The notes beneath the pieces are model-generated. The model saw only the letters and a program-made list of their open reading frames with translations, made no database searches and had not been told where the DNA came from. The translations under genes and the position numbers were made by a program. From the NCBI GenBank assembly GCA_022432975.1, contig CM039509.1, positions 44,736,209 to 44,800,208 on the forward strand: a DNA stretch of 64,000 nucleotides, written 5' to 3'. Below are positions 10,838-22,034 of this stretch, piece after piece; position 1 is the stretch's first letter; every line of letters starts with the position of its first letter. The DNA comes from Begonia masoniana (taxonomy: Eukaryota > Streptophyta > Magnoliopsida > Cucurbitales > Begoniaceae).

Positions 10838-10849
10838 TCTATATATAAA
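10838..10849 (+). promoter_or_regulatory. TATA box of viral promoter, copy 2
   Basis: TCTATATATAAAG lies about 150 bp before the copy 2 primer site, like 7423-7432 in copy 1. The following GAAGCATTGCATTGCTTTC carries a short duplication absent from copy 1. Confidence 0.6.
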
Positions 10850-10994
10850 GAAGCATTGCATTGCTTTCATTTCTACTTAAGTTTTTATAGAGTTTGCCCT
10901 GTGAATCATAAAAACTCTTGCTCTCTGATTGCACTCTCTCTTGTAAGTTTTTTATTTTGTAATATTTTGATTTTTTGTCGATCCTTCTCCCTTT

Positions 10995-11006
10995 TGGTAT
11001 CAGAGC
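10995..11006 (+). other. Viral tRNA-Met primer site, copy 2
   Basis: It is an exact TGGTATCAGAGC. It is followed by GGCAGGCTAATAAG, as in copy 1, and by viral leader to about 11104. Confidence 0.85.
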
Positions 11007-11107
11007 TAAATTATGGCAGGCTAATAAGTTGTTGATTCTTTGTTTTTATCAGGATTAGAAAAATTAAATTTGTTAATTGGAATTGGAGGTTTTATATCAG
11101 GTTTTGT

Positions 11108-12862
11108 TATATAGATATATAAAGTTAAAAAAAATAAATAAATAACTTAGTGAAGTGGCTGAATTTCAGCCACATCACGTGGATGAAAGATAAGGGAGGA
11201 GAGAGAGAATAAAGGGGTTATGTGGGAGAAGAAATAGGAGGGAGAGAAAAACAAAGGAGGGAGAAAGAAAGTGAGGAGGGAGAAAAATTCGACAAAAATG
11301 TCGGGAAAGAAAGAGAAGAGAGGGAAGGAAAATCGAAGGATTCTTCATTCCGTCCTCTAGGGCAAAGTGATCAGCGCGTCTAGAGGAGTGTTTTGGCGTA
11401 GGAATCGTTAAGTTCGTGGAGGTTTTCGGTTAAAGAGGTGGAACCAAAAACCACGTAAGTAAATCTAACGACTAAATTAAATAATTTAGGATTTATTGCA
11501 TTAATGATTGTTGGATTTGGTTATTTACATGGATTTGATGATTTTGTTGAGCTCTAGAAGTGGAAAATTTTGAGAAATTAAATTGTGATTGGATTGTTAG
11601 TTTGGTTAAAATGATGGTGTTGAATAAAAAGTGATGGAAGTATGAATTGGAGTGAAATTTTGTGGAGGAGAATTGAATCAAGGATTTCAACGTGGGGTAT
11701 TGTTTTGTTTTTAGGAAATGTGTTTTATTATAATCACGATATTATTTTTTTTAAAGGATTGTTTAGAAATATCTATTTCAATACTTATGTTTATTAAACT
11801 CAAAGAATGACTTGAAAGCCTTGATTTATGACTTAGATGTGGAATTGATTTCTTAAAATCAATTTTGAATTAGTAGATTTCATGAGAATTTTTCATATAT
11901 CTTACATTAGCTCAAAACTGATTTTAAAGCATATATATATATTGAAAAAATGGAAGTATTTATCAATTGAAACGGATTGTGCCTCTTGTTGTGCACAATA
12001 TGTATAACTATGGTGGGAAAGAGTAGGGGCGTTACGATTATCGTCCCCCTTGGGTTGAAAATCTTCAAACCTCACGAGGTAGCAAGCTCGGGGTACTACA
12101 GTCTGGCCGTTGAAAGCCCAAAAATCTGTAGAGATTTGTTATAGTTATACATGTTGGGTTGAAGTGGAGTGCAAATTTATTCATTGATTGTTAAATTGTG
12201 CAATGGATTTTATTTGGCTGACTGATTTTAATGCAAAGTTGTTTTACTTGCATTAGATTATGTGATGGTAAAAATTATGATTTTAAATGCATAGTTTTAT
12301 TACAATTGCATTTGATCATTTGGTGAAATTGGTTTTCAAGACATTGATTTCAAACATGTACATTTTATAATAATTGTATAGGTTTTCGAAATGAATTTAA
12401 AGTAAACTAATTTCATAAAAATCATGATTTAATGGAGGACAGTGTTTGGTCCTAATGAACATGGTAGAGTCTATGCTAACTATTCTAGCTGCTAGATTTA
12501 TTTGTTGGGCGTAAAGTTCATTCGTGGATTATCTATATTTTTCAGATATTGGATACGTTCAACGAGAATGATAGAACGAGTTAAAGGTAAAGAATGTACA
12601 ATGAGACATAGGATCGATCTGGAATTATAGTTTATTGTCAGAGTTGAAAAGTCACATGTTGATGTAAATTGTTAGATGAGTGTAAATGTCAATTGTTCAT
12701 TGGTTTGTTATATAATAGTTCATATTTTAGGATGTCACATAGGAATTGTTAGAAGAAAGTCATTGCGATGAATGATCGTTGGTCTTGCGTTGAATAATTC
12801 TCACCTCGGGAATCCTATCCGTCGGGATCCGGCCGAGGGTCGGGTCGGGTCGGGTCCTGACA
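11108..12862 (+). repeat. 5' LTR (truncated) of gag-only gypsy element A
   Basis: It matches 18742-21635 (less inserts) and ends GGGTCCTGACA. The first ~150 bp of the LTR are missing and replaced by viral sequence. GA-rich leader sequence lies at 11190-11340 and a donor-like CACGTAAGTAAATC near 11454. This LTR type has no CTTCGGGCCTACA module, so it is a different family from the long LTRs nested around it. Confidence 0.8.
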
Positions 12863-12865
12863 GTA

Positions 12866-12877
12866 TGATATCATAGC
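12866..12877 (+). promoter_or_regulatory. Degenerate tRNA-Met primer site of element A
   Basis: TGATATCATAGC matches TGGTATCAGAGC at 10 of 12 positions and lies 3 bp after the LTR end. The element's leader continues to 12936, where a solo LTR is inserted. Confidence 0.6.
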
Positions 12878-12936
12878 TATACATAATAGTTCTAACTAGT
12901 CATGAGAGTTAGAAATTATGTTTAGAATGCCTCTTG

Positions 12937-15098
12937 TATAGCAACTGGTAATGTCCACCTTAATTAATTACCTATTTTAGTAACCTTTACTCCTTGTGAA
13001 ATTAAGTGTCTATGATTGGTTGTTTAAATAGGTTAAGCCTTGGCTGCTATGGGCAAAGACGTAATTTGTAATAATTAGTGTAATAAAAGGGGCCAGCTAA
13101 GGGTTTTAGCCGCCACTGTTTTATTACCTCTTTCGGCATTCAGCAGCTCAGCAGACTCCCTCTCGGCGATTTTTCCAGCCAGATTCTTCGTCTATCTAGG
13201 TGAGTTTTCCCTTAGTTTCCTTCTTGCTGATGAATCATAATGAAAGTAGAATGTACATTAGAAGATCTGTTTGCGGTAGAATAAGTGTATCGAGAATGCT
13301 GTATGTGCGAGCTAGTTCAGGTTTTGTGGTGAATCGAGAATGCACGTTGGACTGAGCTCCCGAACTAGTTTCCTTAGATTTCTGAATAGCAGAAATGAAA
13401 TTTAGAGAAGATCTAATTAACACCCTGTCTGTGGTTTTAGGTTTGAGTAGCTCTCGAGGTAGCCTTTTTCCAACAATCTCCAGGAGACCAGGTAAGTAAA
13501 GTATGCTTGTGCCTTCGGGCCTACATCACAAAACATTAGGGTTGTACATGCTTGAATGTGTTTGTATGTCATAAATCATATTTTGAAAACTATGCGAAAA
13601 TGAATTTACATGAAATGGCACGGTAAGAAATGAACAGACTGTAACAGTTGTTAAGAGAACTAATCCGCCCCTTAATCAAGAGAGAGGATGTATGACTTTG
13701 GGGGAAGTGATCCAAACCCCAATTTCACAGGGGGATCTGAACAGTTGTTAAGGGAACTAATCCGCCCCTTAATCAAGAGAGAGGATGTATGACTTTGGGA
13801 GAAGTGATCCAACTCCCAATTTCACAGGGGGATCAGATAAAAAACGAATGCATATGCAATTGAGATGAGAAAGTAGAAACTGCATGTTTAGGAATTTATG
13901 TTTTAGCATTTCATTTCATTACTGCTTTACTTACTTAGCATTAGGCTCATAGATGAGTTTTGTGATGTAGGTGAAGAAGTGACTGCATGTGTGCTCTCTG
14001 AGTATGCTGAGGAATAGACTGGTTGGGGGAGCACATTCATGCCTCGACTTGGCGACTGATGGGGCGGTTTAACTGGTGTCAGTAGATGAGAAGGTTTAGT
14101 GAACCATGATTCAGTTTAAATATGTTGAGAGTTTTAGTGACAGTAGTAGTTTTGATGTTTTGAATACAATTTGAGACTCTTTCTAATAATGATACTCTGT
14201 TAGTTTTATTAGTGGTTTTTACCAAATTTTGGAGTAGTACACGGATTTAAGTAGTTTTGAACGGTTTTAGTAAAATACTCAAGTTCTTTTGGTAGTCCGA
14301 GTTTTCTTTATTTATAGTGAGATTGTTGCTATGTTGTTTTCGTTGAGTATTTTTGATCTGTCGGTAGATGATGTCTATCGGCAGATGTTGAGTATTTTTG
14401 ATCTATCGGTAGATGATGTCTATCGGCAGATGTCGAGTATTTTTTATCTATCGGTAGATAATGTCTATCGGCAGACGTTGAGTATTTTGATCTATCGGTA
14501 GATGATGTCTATCGACAGAAGTCGAGAGTTTTGTCTATCGATGGATGTGAGTATTAGAATTTATCATTTTGTAATAGGAAGATGTCTTCAGAAAAAGCCA
14601 TCGGATGATGTCTTCAGTAGAAGCCATCGGTAGATGTTTTCGGTATAAGTCTTTAGTAGCTTTGTCGCTTTGGTAATCGAATGATGTATGAAGAAATTTG
14701 TCGTTTTGCGATCGGTAGATGTGAATTGAGGATTTTTTTGTCGTCTAGTGATCGAAAGACGTAGTTTGTTCTATCGGCAGATATGAGCTGAGAATGTTTT
14801 GTCGTTTAGTGACCGGTCAATGTGTCTGTTTTGGTTTCAGATTAAAAGACTTTTGTCGTTTAGTAATCGGTCGACGTGTTCGATTTTCTTTTTCTCTTTC
14901 AACTAATTGCCTTGAATATTTTAACCATTAAATAGATATTGTTTATTTTTTTTTTACGATGATTTTTCCGCTGCAAGTTTTAATGTTTTAAGAGTCAATT
15001 CCTGATCATTGAATGAAATTTTAAAATTTCCCAAAAAGTCATAGTTCGGTTCAGTTTCTTGCGTAGCGAACCGGGTTCGGATAACTCGGGGCGCTACA
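12937..15098 (+). repeat. Solo LTR B (2162 bp), Del/Tekay-like
   Basis: It begins TATAGCAACTGG, which aligns with TGTAGCACCCGG so the usual TG has become TA, and ends GGGGCGCTACA. A perfect TSD TCTTG lies at 12932-12936 and 15099-15103. The donor CAG/GTAAGT is at 13492 and acceptor GATGTAG/GTGAAG at 13970. CCTACATCACAAAAC (13520-13534) and GTTTTGTGATGTAGG (13957-13971) are perfect inverted complements. A 97-bp direct duplication (about 13643-13836) fills the slot, and a roughly 46-bp repeat containing TCGGTAGATGATGTCTATCG occurs four times at 14342-14520. No coding interior is present. Confidence 0.85.
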
Positions 15099-15207
15099 TC
15101 TTGTACTTTGGTGGTGAACGTTTATCTGATTAATATATGATTTTTTGTAGATCGACAGAGAATGATCTACAAGCAGAAAAGATAATTGGGATGATGATAT
15201 TTCAAAA

Positions 15208-15550
15208 ATGAGGAAAACTATTACAGTTTTAGCTGATATAGTGAGTAGAAGTGTTACTCAGCGTAGTAGAGAGAAAATGAAAAGTTTCGATTCGAAGGAA
15301 ATGAGGTTGGTAAAAAGGTTTAATAAGACTAAGCCTCCAATGTACAGAGGAGAGAGTAATCCAGACATAGCTGAGAAGTGGCTAAGACAGTTGAAGAAGG
15401 TGTTTGACATGGTGGGAATTCCGGATGAATTCAAAGTCAAGTTTGCCGTAAATCAACTAGATTACATGGCGGATAGGTGGTGGGACTAGATTAAAGTATC
15501 CCTAGGTGGTTAATGTGACTGAGAGCGTTTCGAGGATGTTTTCTTGGTGA
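15208..15550 (+). pseudogene. gag fragment of element A, 5' part
   Basis: The frame starts MRKTITVLADIV and contains KPPMYRGESNPDIAEKWLRQ and YMADRWWD, the retrotransposon gag core. A TAG at 15487-15489 ends the frame and a frameshift follows. The reading continues beyond the solo LTR inserted at 15556. It lies about 110 bp after the leader interrupted by solo LTR B. Confidence 0.8.
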
Positions 15551-15555
15551 GATTC

Positions 15556-18208
15556 TGTAACACCCGAGAAGTTTCTGTAGCACACTCATGTCTTAGATTA
15601 AACGGTTAGGAGATGTTAATGATAAGTGATAAAGGGATTAGAAATGGATTGGAAGCAAGTCATGCAAAGGAATGAAGAATGATTGAAAAAGTCAAAACCA
15701 TTTAGGTTGAAAAGTCAAAAGTTCTAACAACCAATAGAAATTTAACAATTAATGAAATAAAATAAGAAATGGTGGAGGTTTATAAGAATGAATCACGTGG
15801 GAGAATTCAAGATAGAAAGGGAGGAGTAATTTGCAATTTTAGAAAAACTTGTGGAGGAAAATAAAAAGAGAAAAGAAATTTAGGTTTAAAGGGAAATTTC
15901 TTCTTCTTCTTCCTCCAACTCCCACGCCATTCTCCCTTCCTCCATAGCTGCTGTTCTCTCCATTTTCCAGCAAGGTTCTTCAAGGTTTTTAAGGTAAAAA
16001 ATTAGTGGGTTTTTAGTTGTATACCATTAGATGTTAGTTTGTGGTGTTTTTATGGTAGTTTAGTGAGGTTTGGTTAGGGTTTGGAAAACCCTAACCATGG
16101 AATCCGAAAATTGGGTTTAAATGTTGGATTTTCTTTCCTATTTGGATCATTTAAGTGTTGAATGGATGATTTAGGTTGTTTGGGTGATTAAATTAAGGAT
16201 TTGATGGAAGTTACACAAAAACCGGTTTAAGAACACTATAGGGCCGATTCTGTCTTTGGTATTTTCGGGCTGGCCACAGTGTTTGTTTATTAATTTAAGC
16301 ATTTTAATGGATAGTAGACGTGGAGAGGTTTCCGAATTGGGGTGGCGCGTCGAAATTCGTCGAGAAATGAAAAAGTTATGGCCGTTCGAAGTCGGACGGT
16401 GAAAATTGATGGAATTTCGGGTTTAGGGTTTATAGTTTCAATTAGTTTGTATAGTTGGTTAAGAATGTGGTTAGTTTTAAGTTTAAGTGTCCCTTAGATT
16501 TTATTAAGTTGATGCTAAGTTATTTTCTCTCTATTTATTAGGTTGTCTAGCGAGTAATTTTACGGGACGAAGTAAATAAGCAAGTGCCGAGCAGGAAGTC
16601 AGGTAAGTAGAGGACGTTTGTGTTTTGCCTTCGGGCCTACACCACGGAATGGTAGGTTTGTTGTTTGTTGTTTGGTTGTCTTCTTTGTTGGTTGAGCATT
16701 GTTAGTTGATTGCTTTGCTTTGTTTTGGTCTGGTTAAGTATTTGTGCGACTTGCATCATAGTGTGAAATGCATCGTAGTTTATAGTCTCGGGGCATGTTT
16801 GTTTGTTTGGTATTGTATTGTTGACTTGTGTTGTTGTGTTGATGGTTTCGTGTGGTATTGCATATTTGAAGCATGCATCATGGTATAGCACGTTAGAAAT
16901 GATTAGTAGCATTGTTTGGCATTGTGAGCATGAATGTAATCAGATAAAGTAAATTGTAAATGCATCTCGAATAAGGTGACTTGTCGGGCTGAGGTTGCTG
17001 GTAGTAGCACCCCGAGGGGAACTTTATGAGAGATGACAGGCTAAAACACGAGATCCTGATTAGTGTGCCTTGTCAGGCTGAGGTTGCTGGTAGTAGCACC
17101 CCGAGGGGACCTCTATGAAGGATGATTGGTTAAAATACGAAATTCTGAATAGTGGGGCTTGTCGGGCTGAGGTTGCTGGTAGTAGCACCCCGAGGGGACC
17201 TCTGTGAAGGATAACTGGCTAAGATACGTAAATTGTAAATGCATCTCGAATAGAGTGACTTGTCGGGCTGAGGTTGCTGGTAGTAGCACCCCGAGGGGAA
17301 CTCTATGAGAGATGACCGGCTAAAACATGAGATCCTGATTAGTGTGCCTTGTCGGGCTGAGGTTGCTGGTAGTAGCACCCCGAGGGGACCTCTGTGAAGG
17401 ATGATTGACTAAAATACGTAAATGTCATGATTAAAGCAACGAACAGCAAACGAACACAACTGAGAGTTAGAAACTGCATTGTGTTAGGTTGATTGCATTG
17501 TGATGTTGTTGAGTTGCATTGGGAAGTTGTGTTGTTGCGTTGCGTTGTCGTGTTGAGCGTGTGTGTGTGGTTGTGTTAGGGTTGTGTGAGGGTTATGTGT
17601 GGATTGTGTTTGTTTATATTTATTATTCCCTACTTGTTAAGCGTAAGCTTACGTGTGTGTGTGTGTGTTCTGTGGTGTAGGTGACGACAGCAGTACAGGT
17701 TAGAGCTACGAGGAAAGCTAGGATTGGGACGCAGTCGTTGATGTACGCGGTATGCCGGTGCGGGCAGTTGTCGGGGCGTCTCGACCATGGTCTTCGGAGA
17801 TGTGGGGTTTAATATTTTGGTGGTTATTGTAAATGTTTATTGTTGTATATAGTTAAGTTAAGGGTGATAGGTCGCCCTAACCTGTGGATTTTCTACATTT
17901 GCGGATGTTAGTATTTTAGTTTCCCATTTTTCTATTATTGGAGATTTTGTATGCTGGATAGTGAGTGATTAGCTGAGTAAGAATATTCTGGATCTGGTTG
18001 GGAATTGGTTTGTGTGCAGGTACTTAGCATTTTTGGAGGTGCCATTTTCAGGCGTTACTCTGCCGAAATTTTCGGGGAAGACGCCGTGGTGCTTAGCGGT
18101 TAGGAGTAAGGGTAATTAGCAAGTCTAGGCCTAGTTTAAATTATGTTTCAACGTGGGTTTGGTTAGCAAAGTAGCACACCGAGCCAGGGTGGGTTCGGGG
18201 GCGTTACA
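15556..18208 (+). repeat. Solo LTR C (2653 bp), Del/Tekay-like
   Basis: It runs TGTAACACCCGAG...GGGGGCGTTACA with a perfect TSD GATTC (15551-15555 and 18209-18213) inside the gag of element A. The donor CAG/GTAAGT is at 16603, CCTTCGGGCCTACACCAC follows, and the acceptor GGTGTAG/GTGACG is at 17680. CCTACACCAC (16636-16645) pairs with GTGGTGTAGG (17672-17681). Between them TTGTCGGGCTGAGGTTGCTG recurs five times, at 16981, 17070, 17159, 17260 and 17349. A palindrome CGTAAGCTTACG and a (GT)n tract precede the acceptor. A 9-bp hairpin lies at 15873-15902. Confidence 0.87.
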
Positions 18209-18213
18209 GATTC

Positions 18214-18490
18214 TTTCCTAGGCATGTTAGACAAGTCAAAGTCAAAGAATTCTTAGAGTTGAAATAACAAGACATGAGCATATTGGATTATCAAACCAAA
18301 TTTGAGGAATTGTCAAAGTATGCGGAGTAGTTCATTCCTGATGAAGCTGCTAAAGCTCAAAGGTTCGAACAATGTCTTAGATCAAGTATTTCTAGTAAAC
18401 TTGTATGTTTAAAAATAGAATCGTACTTGGATATGGTTGAGAGAGCTATATTAATTGAGCAAAGATATGTAGCGAGTGATGAGGAATGAG
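18214..18490 (+). pseudogene. gag fragment of element A, 3' part
   Basis: It continues the gag after the solo LTR: KEFLELKQQDMSILDYQ, FEELSKYAE, then a TAG in place of the usual glutamine codon, and FIPDEAAKAQRFEQCLR. It ends at TGA 18487-18489. No zinc knuckle, protease or pol follows; 90 bp later the 3' LTR begins. The element is therefore gag-only by deletion. Confidence 0.8.
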
Positions 18491-18821
18491 AATCTAAAAA
18501 TGACATTTGAGGAAAGTATTCTCAATTTTTATTTTGAAAACGGGTTAAGAAGAAAATTTCAGGACGAAATTTTTTTAAGGGGGAAAATGTAATGGTTCAG
18601 ATTTTTTTTTTTTATAAAAACGGATCGAATTTTAATTTTCAAAAATCTATAGTCGTGTATATTTATATTTAAGGAATATATATATACGTTGGAGAAATCG
18701 GATTGAGGAAAGAATACCTTTAGAGGATTAAACGTTTGAATAAATATATATATAAAGTTAAAAAAAATAAAAAATAAAAAATAAAAAATAAAAATAATAA
18801 CTTAGTGAAGTGGCTAAATTT

Positions 18822-19265
18822 CAACCGCTTCACATGGATGAAAGGGGAGGGAAGAGAGAGAGAGAACAAAGGCGTTACGTGGGAGAAGAAATAGGAGGGA
18901 GAGAGAAACCAAGGAGGGAGAAAGAAACTGAGGAGAGAGAGATTTACAAGAGAGAAATCCGACGAAAAATGTCGGGAAAGAAAGAGGAGAAAAGGAAGGG
19001 AAATCGAAGGATTCGTCATTCTGTCCTTTAGGGTAAAAGGATTCAACCGCTTCACATGGATGAAAGAGGAGGGAAGAGAGAGAGAAAGAGAACAAAGGGG
19101 TTACGTGGGAGAAGAAATAGGAGGGAGAGAGAAACCAAGGAGGGAGAAAGAATTTGAGGAGAGCGATTTACAAGAGAGAAATCCGATGAAAAATGTTGGG
19201 AAAGAAAGAGGATAAAAGGAAGGAAAATCGAAAGATTCGTCATTCCGTCCTTTAGGGTAAAATGA
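18822..19265 (+). repeat. 222-bp tandem duplication in the LTR leader
   Basis: Both units begin CAACCGCTTCACATGGATGA (18822 and 19044) and contain the GAGAGAGAGA-rich leader. The 5' LTR of the same element has one unit, so the duplication arose in this copy. Confidence 0.8.
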
Positions 19266-20188
19266 TCAGCGCATCGAGAGGAGCGTTTTGGCATAGGAAT
19301 CGTTAAGTTTGGTGGAGATTTTCGGTTAAGGAGGTGGAACCAACAACCACGTAAGTAAATCTAACGGCTAGATTAGTTAATTTAGGTTTTATTGCATTCA
19401 TAGGTGGAGATAGATTAATGATTATTGGATTTAATTATTTACATAGATTTGATGATTTTGTTGAGCTCTAGAAGTGGAGAATTTTGAGAAATTAAATTGT
19501 GATTAGATTGTTAATTTGGTTAAAATGATGATGTTGAATAAAAAGTGATGGAAGTATGAATTGGAGTGAAATTTTGTGGAGGAGAATTAAATTGAGGATT
19601 TCAATATGGGATATTGTTTTGTTTTAAGGAGATGTGTTTTATTATAATCACAGTATTATTTTTATAAATGATTGTTTGAAAATATCTATTTCAATACTGG
19701 TGTTTATTAAACTCAAAAAATGACTTGAAAGCCTTGATTTATGATTTAGATGTGGAATTGATTTCTTAAAATCGATTTTGATTTACTAGATTTCATGAGA
19801 ATTTTTCATATACCTTGCATTAGCTTCAAAACCGATTTTAAAGTATATATATATTGGAAAAATGAAAGTATTTATCAATTGAAACGAATTGTGCCTCTTG
19901 TTGTGCAAAATATGTATAACTATGGTGAAAAAGAGTAGGGGTCTTACGATTATCGTCTCCCTTGGGTTGAAAATCCCTAAACCTCGGGAGGGTAGCAAGC
20001 TCGGGGTACTACAGTCCGGCCGGTGAAAGCCCTGGAATCTATAGGAATTTGTTATGCTTATACATGTTGGGTTGATGTGGAGTGCAAATTTATTCATTGA
20101 TTGTTAAATTATGCAATGGATTTTATTTGGCTTACTGATTTTAATTCAAAGTTATTTTTCTTGCATTGGATTATATGATGGTGAAAAT

Positions 20189-21227
20189 TAGGGGTGTTCA
20201 AACCGAACCGTAACCGATGAACCGAACCGGAACCGATAAAATAGGTTCGGTTCAGACCGGTTTTGACCATTTGAAAACCGATCTTAAGTTTCATTTTGTA
20301 GGAACCGATTAATTAGGTTCAATTTTCGATTTGGATCGGTCAAAACCGATACAAACCGAACCGAACCAGACCTGGAAATGAAAACCAAAAAGTTTTTGAT
20401 TTTTTGAAATTTCATGGATTTCGAACTGGAATTTTTCAACTTCAGGTAACAGGGAAAGCAGTGATGCTTGATGAAATCATAACCTATGTTCAGTCGTTGC
20501 AGCGCCAAGTAGAATTTCTTTCTATGAAATTAGCTACTACCAGTCCAAGGATGGATTCAACAATGGAGGGTCTACTTCCGCCGTTTTCGTCTGGTTATCA
20601 ATCTCTTCAATTGCAGACCATTCATGGCGGTGTTTCTTCCAGGACAGAGTTGAATCTTCCGATAAACAATCTGGGTCGTGTATATGGGGAATCTTCACGC
20701 CAAGTAATTGAAGACAACTAAGTTCGTCCTTTAATTCTTGTCAACTAGTTTAAGCTGATGCTTTAAATTGATTCCAGGTTGCAGAATCCTGGGCAGATGA
20801 CCTCCAAAGTGTAGTTCAAATGGGTCATGATCCGAATCAGCAAAAGCACTTTCATGGTGAGAAATTCGTTCACTCTTAAAGTGAATCTATTCTAGAATAT
20901 TTCGAGTTTTCAAATCAAATTTAAATTTATTGCACATGCCACCGAAGTTTATTCTTCGAGTAAAGAAAGACGTACAATTTCGAGTGATAAATTGACTATA
21001 TATCTAATTATTTTTTATCTCATTCAATTTAAATTTAAATTATTTAGTTTTTTGAAAAATAGGGTGTAGAACCGAAACCGAACCGAAACTTTCGGTTCTG
21101 TTTAGGTTCGGTTTTGGTATGGTAGAAGACCTGTTTCGGTTCGATAAATCCAAAACCGAAACCAATCGGTTCGGTTCGGTTCGGTTCCTCTCCAAAACCG
21201 AACCGAAACCGGTTTTGAACACCCCTA
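20189..21227. mobile_element. Non-autonomous hAT-type transposon with captured bHLH exons
   Basis: Terminal inverted repeats TAGGGGTGTTCAAA at both ends are flanked by a perfect 8-bp TSD GTGAAAAT (20181-20188 and 21228-21235). The uninterrupted 5' LTR of element A shows the empty site. An 8-bp TSD and a TIR beginning TAGGG fit the hAT superfamily. Subterminal regions are arrays of ACCGAACCG-like repeats. No transposase is present, so mobility would depend on an autonomous hAT. The interior holds part of a host transcription factor gene. Confidence 0.9.
20446..20856 (+). pseudogene. Captured fragment of a plant bHLH transcription factor gene
   Basis: Exon 20446-20703 encodes [20 protein letters not shown] and [10 protein letters not shown], the end of the HLH domain (helix 2) of plant bHLH factors of the BEE/BPE-like group, followed by a Ser/Leu-rich linker. 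Intron 20704-20777 has GTAATT and CCAG borders. Exon 20778-20856 encodes VAESWADDLQSVVQMGHDPN, a C-terminal motif of the same family, and ends at a GTGAG donor. The first exon is preceded by TTTTTCAACTTCAG, an acceptor. Retained introns show DNA-level capture. The basic region and start are absent, so it is not a functional factor, though an open frame runs 20404-20721. Confidence 0.88.
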
Positions 21228-21635
21228 GTGAAAATTGTGATTTTAAATGCATAGTTTTATTACAATTGCATTTGATCATTAGGTCAAATTGGTTTTCAAG
21301 ACGTTGATTTCAAACATGTACATTTTATAATAATTGCATAGTTTTCGAAATGAATTTAAAATAAACTGATTTCATAAAAATCATGATTTTGTGGAGGACG
21401 GTGTTTGGTCCTAGTGAGCATGATAGAGTCTGATGTTTGATGTAAATTGTTGGATAAGTATAAATGTCAATTGTTCATTGGTTTGTTATATAATAGTTCC
21501 TATTTTAGGATGTCACGTAAGAATTGTTAGAAAAAAGTCGTTGCGTTGAATGGTCGTTGGTCTTGCGTTGAATAATTCCCACCTCGGGAATTCTATCCGT
21601 CTGGATCCGGCCGGGGGCCGGATCGGGTCCTAACA

Positions 21636-22034
21636 TGATTGATAGCCAAAAATAGCTGATCGATCGGCACCTCTATAATCTGAATCCCGGTCTATTCAGA
21701 AGGGGCGATCGATCGGCTATCCCTCTGTTACTCCTCTCGCTTCACCATTCAACAGCTGATCGATCGCTCCTTCCAGGCGATCGATCGGCATCCTCTCTGC
21801 CCATGATCGTTCATCATCATATGTTGGGTGATCGATCACCTACCCTTGGCGATCGATCGGCCCTGCATACTTTTTTCCTCTTTTTCCCAATTCGTCAATT
21901 TTTTCACCTCTAAACGTATCCGTTCGTAAATCCAACTTCTCCAACACATATTTATACAGTCATTAAGCATAAATATACACAATTACATATTTTTAAACAC
22001 AAGAATTTGAACAATAAAGGTTCAAACCGTTACA
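21636..22034 (-). repeat. LTR-like segment (399 bp) with GATCGATCG array
   Basis: In plus coordinates it runs TGATTGATAGCC...CAAACCGTTACA, the TG...CA ends of an LTR; minus-strand reading starts TGTAACGG. It abuts a gypsy integrase remnant at 22035 and the end of LTR A at 21635. The expected TSD copy (TTCAC at 22035-22039) is absent on the left, so one border was lost. Six GATCGATCR-type motifs occur at about 21656-21858. It could be a solo LTR or one LTR of a broken element. Confidence 0.5.

Larger units (their letters stand above)
7628..11104 (+). mobile_element. Endogenous pararetrovirus, copy 2, with Cassandra insertion
   Basis: It resumes within the RNase H region (equivalent to 5231 in copy 1) in the same orientation and proceeds through the same frames, TATA box (10838-10849) and primer site (10995-11006). 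It then adds about 100 bp of the following viral leader before joining a truncated LTR near 11105. The head-to-tail arrangement suggests integration of concatemers or repeated recombination. The copy carries a Cassandra element (8345-9203) and a 184-bp tandem duplication. Confidence 0.83.
18588..21635 (+). repeat. 3' LTR of element A, with nested hAT insertion
   Basis: It is preceded by AATTTCAGGACGAAATTT and a purine tract, the conserved tail and polypurine site of gypsy elements. It starts TGTAATGGTTCAG and ends GGGTCCTAACA. A 222-bp GA-rich tandem duplication lies at 18822-19265. At 20189-21227 a hAT element is inserted; without it the LTR is about 2.0 kb. Long minus-strand frames at 18720-19294 are antisense to the GA-rich repeat and are not genes. 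Confidence 0.82.

Noticed and set aside
14289..14501. Repetitive 70-codon frame with DLSVDDVYRQM units
   Set aside because: Translation of the roughly 46-bp minisatellite in solo LTR B.
16981..17400. Regularly spaced repeats resembling a CRISPR array
   Set aside because: Unit length near 89 bp, spacers also repeated, and inside a plant LTR; it is a minisatellite.
18720..19294. Three long minus-strand frames rich in Ser, Phe and Leu
   Set aside because: They are antisense to the GA-rich LTR leader and its 222-bp duplication; composition explains them.
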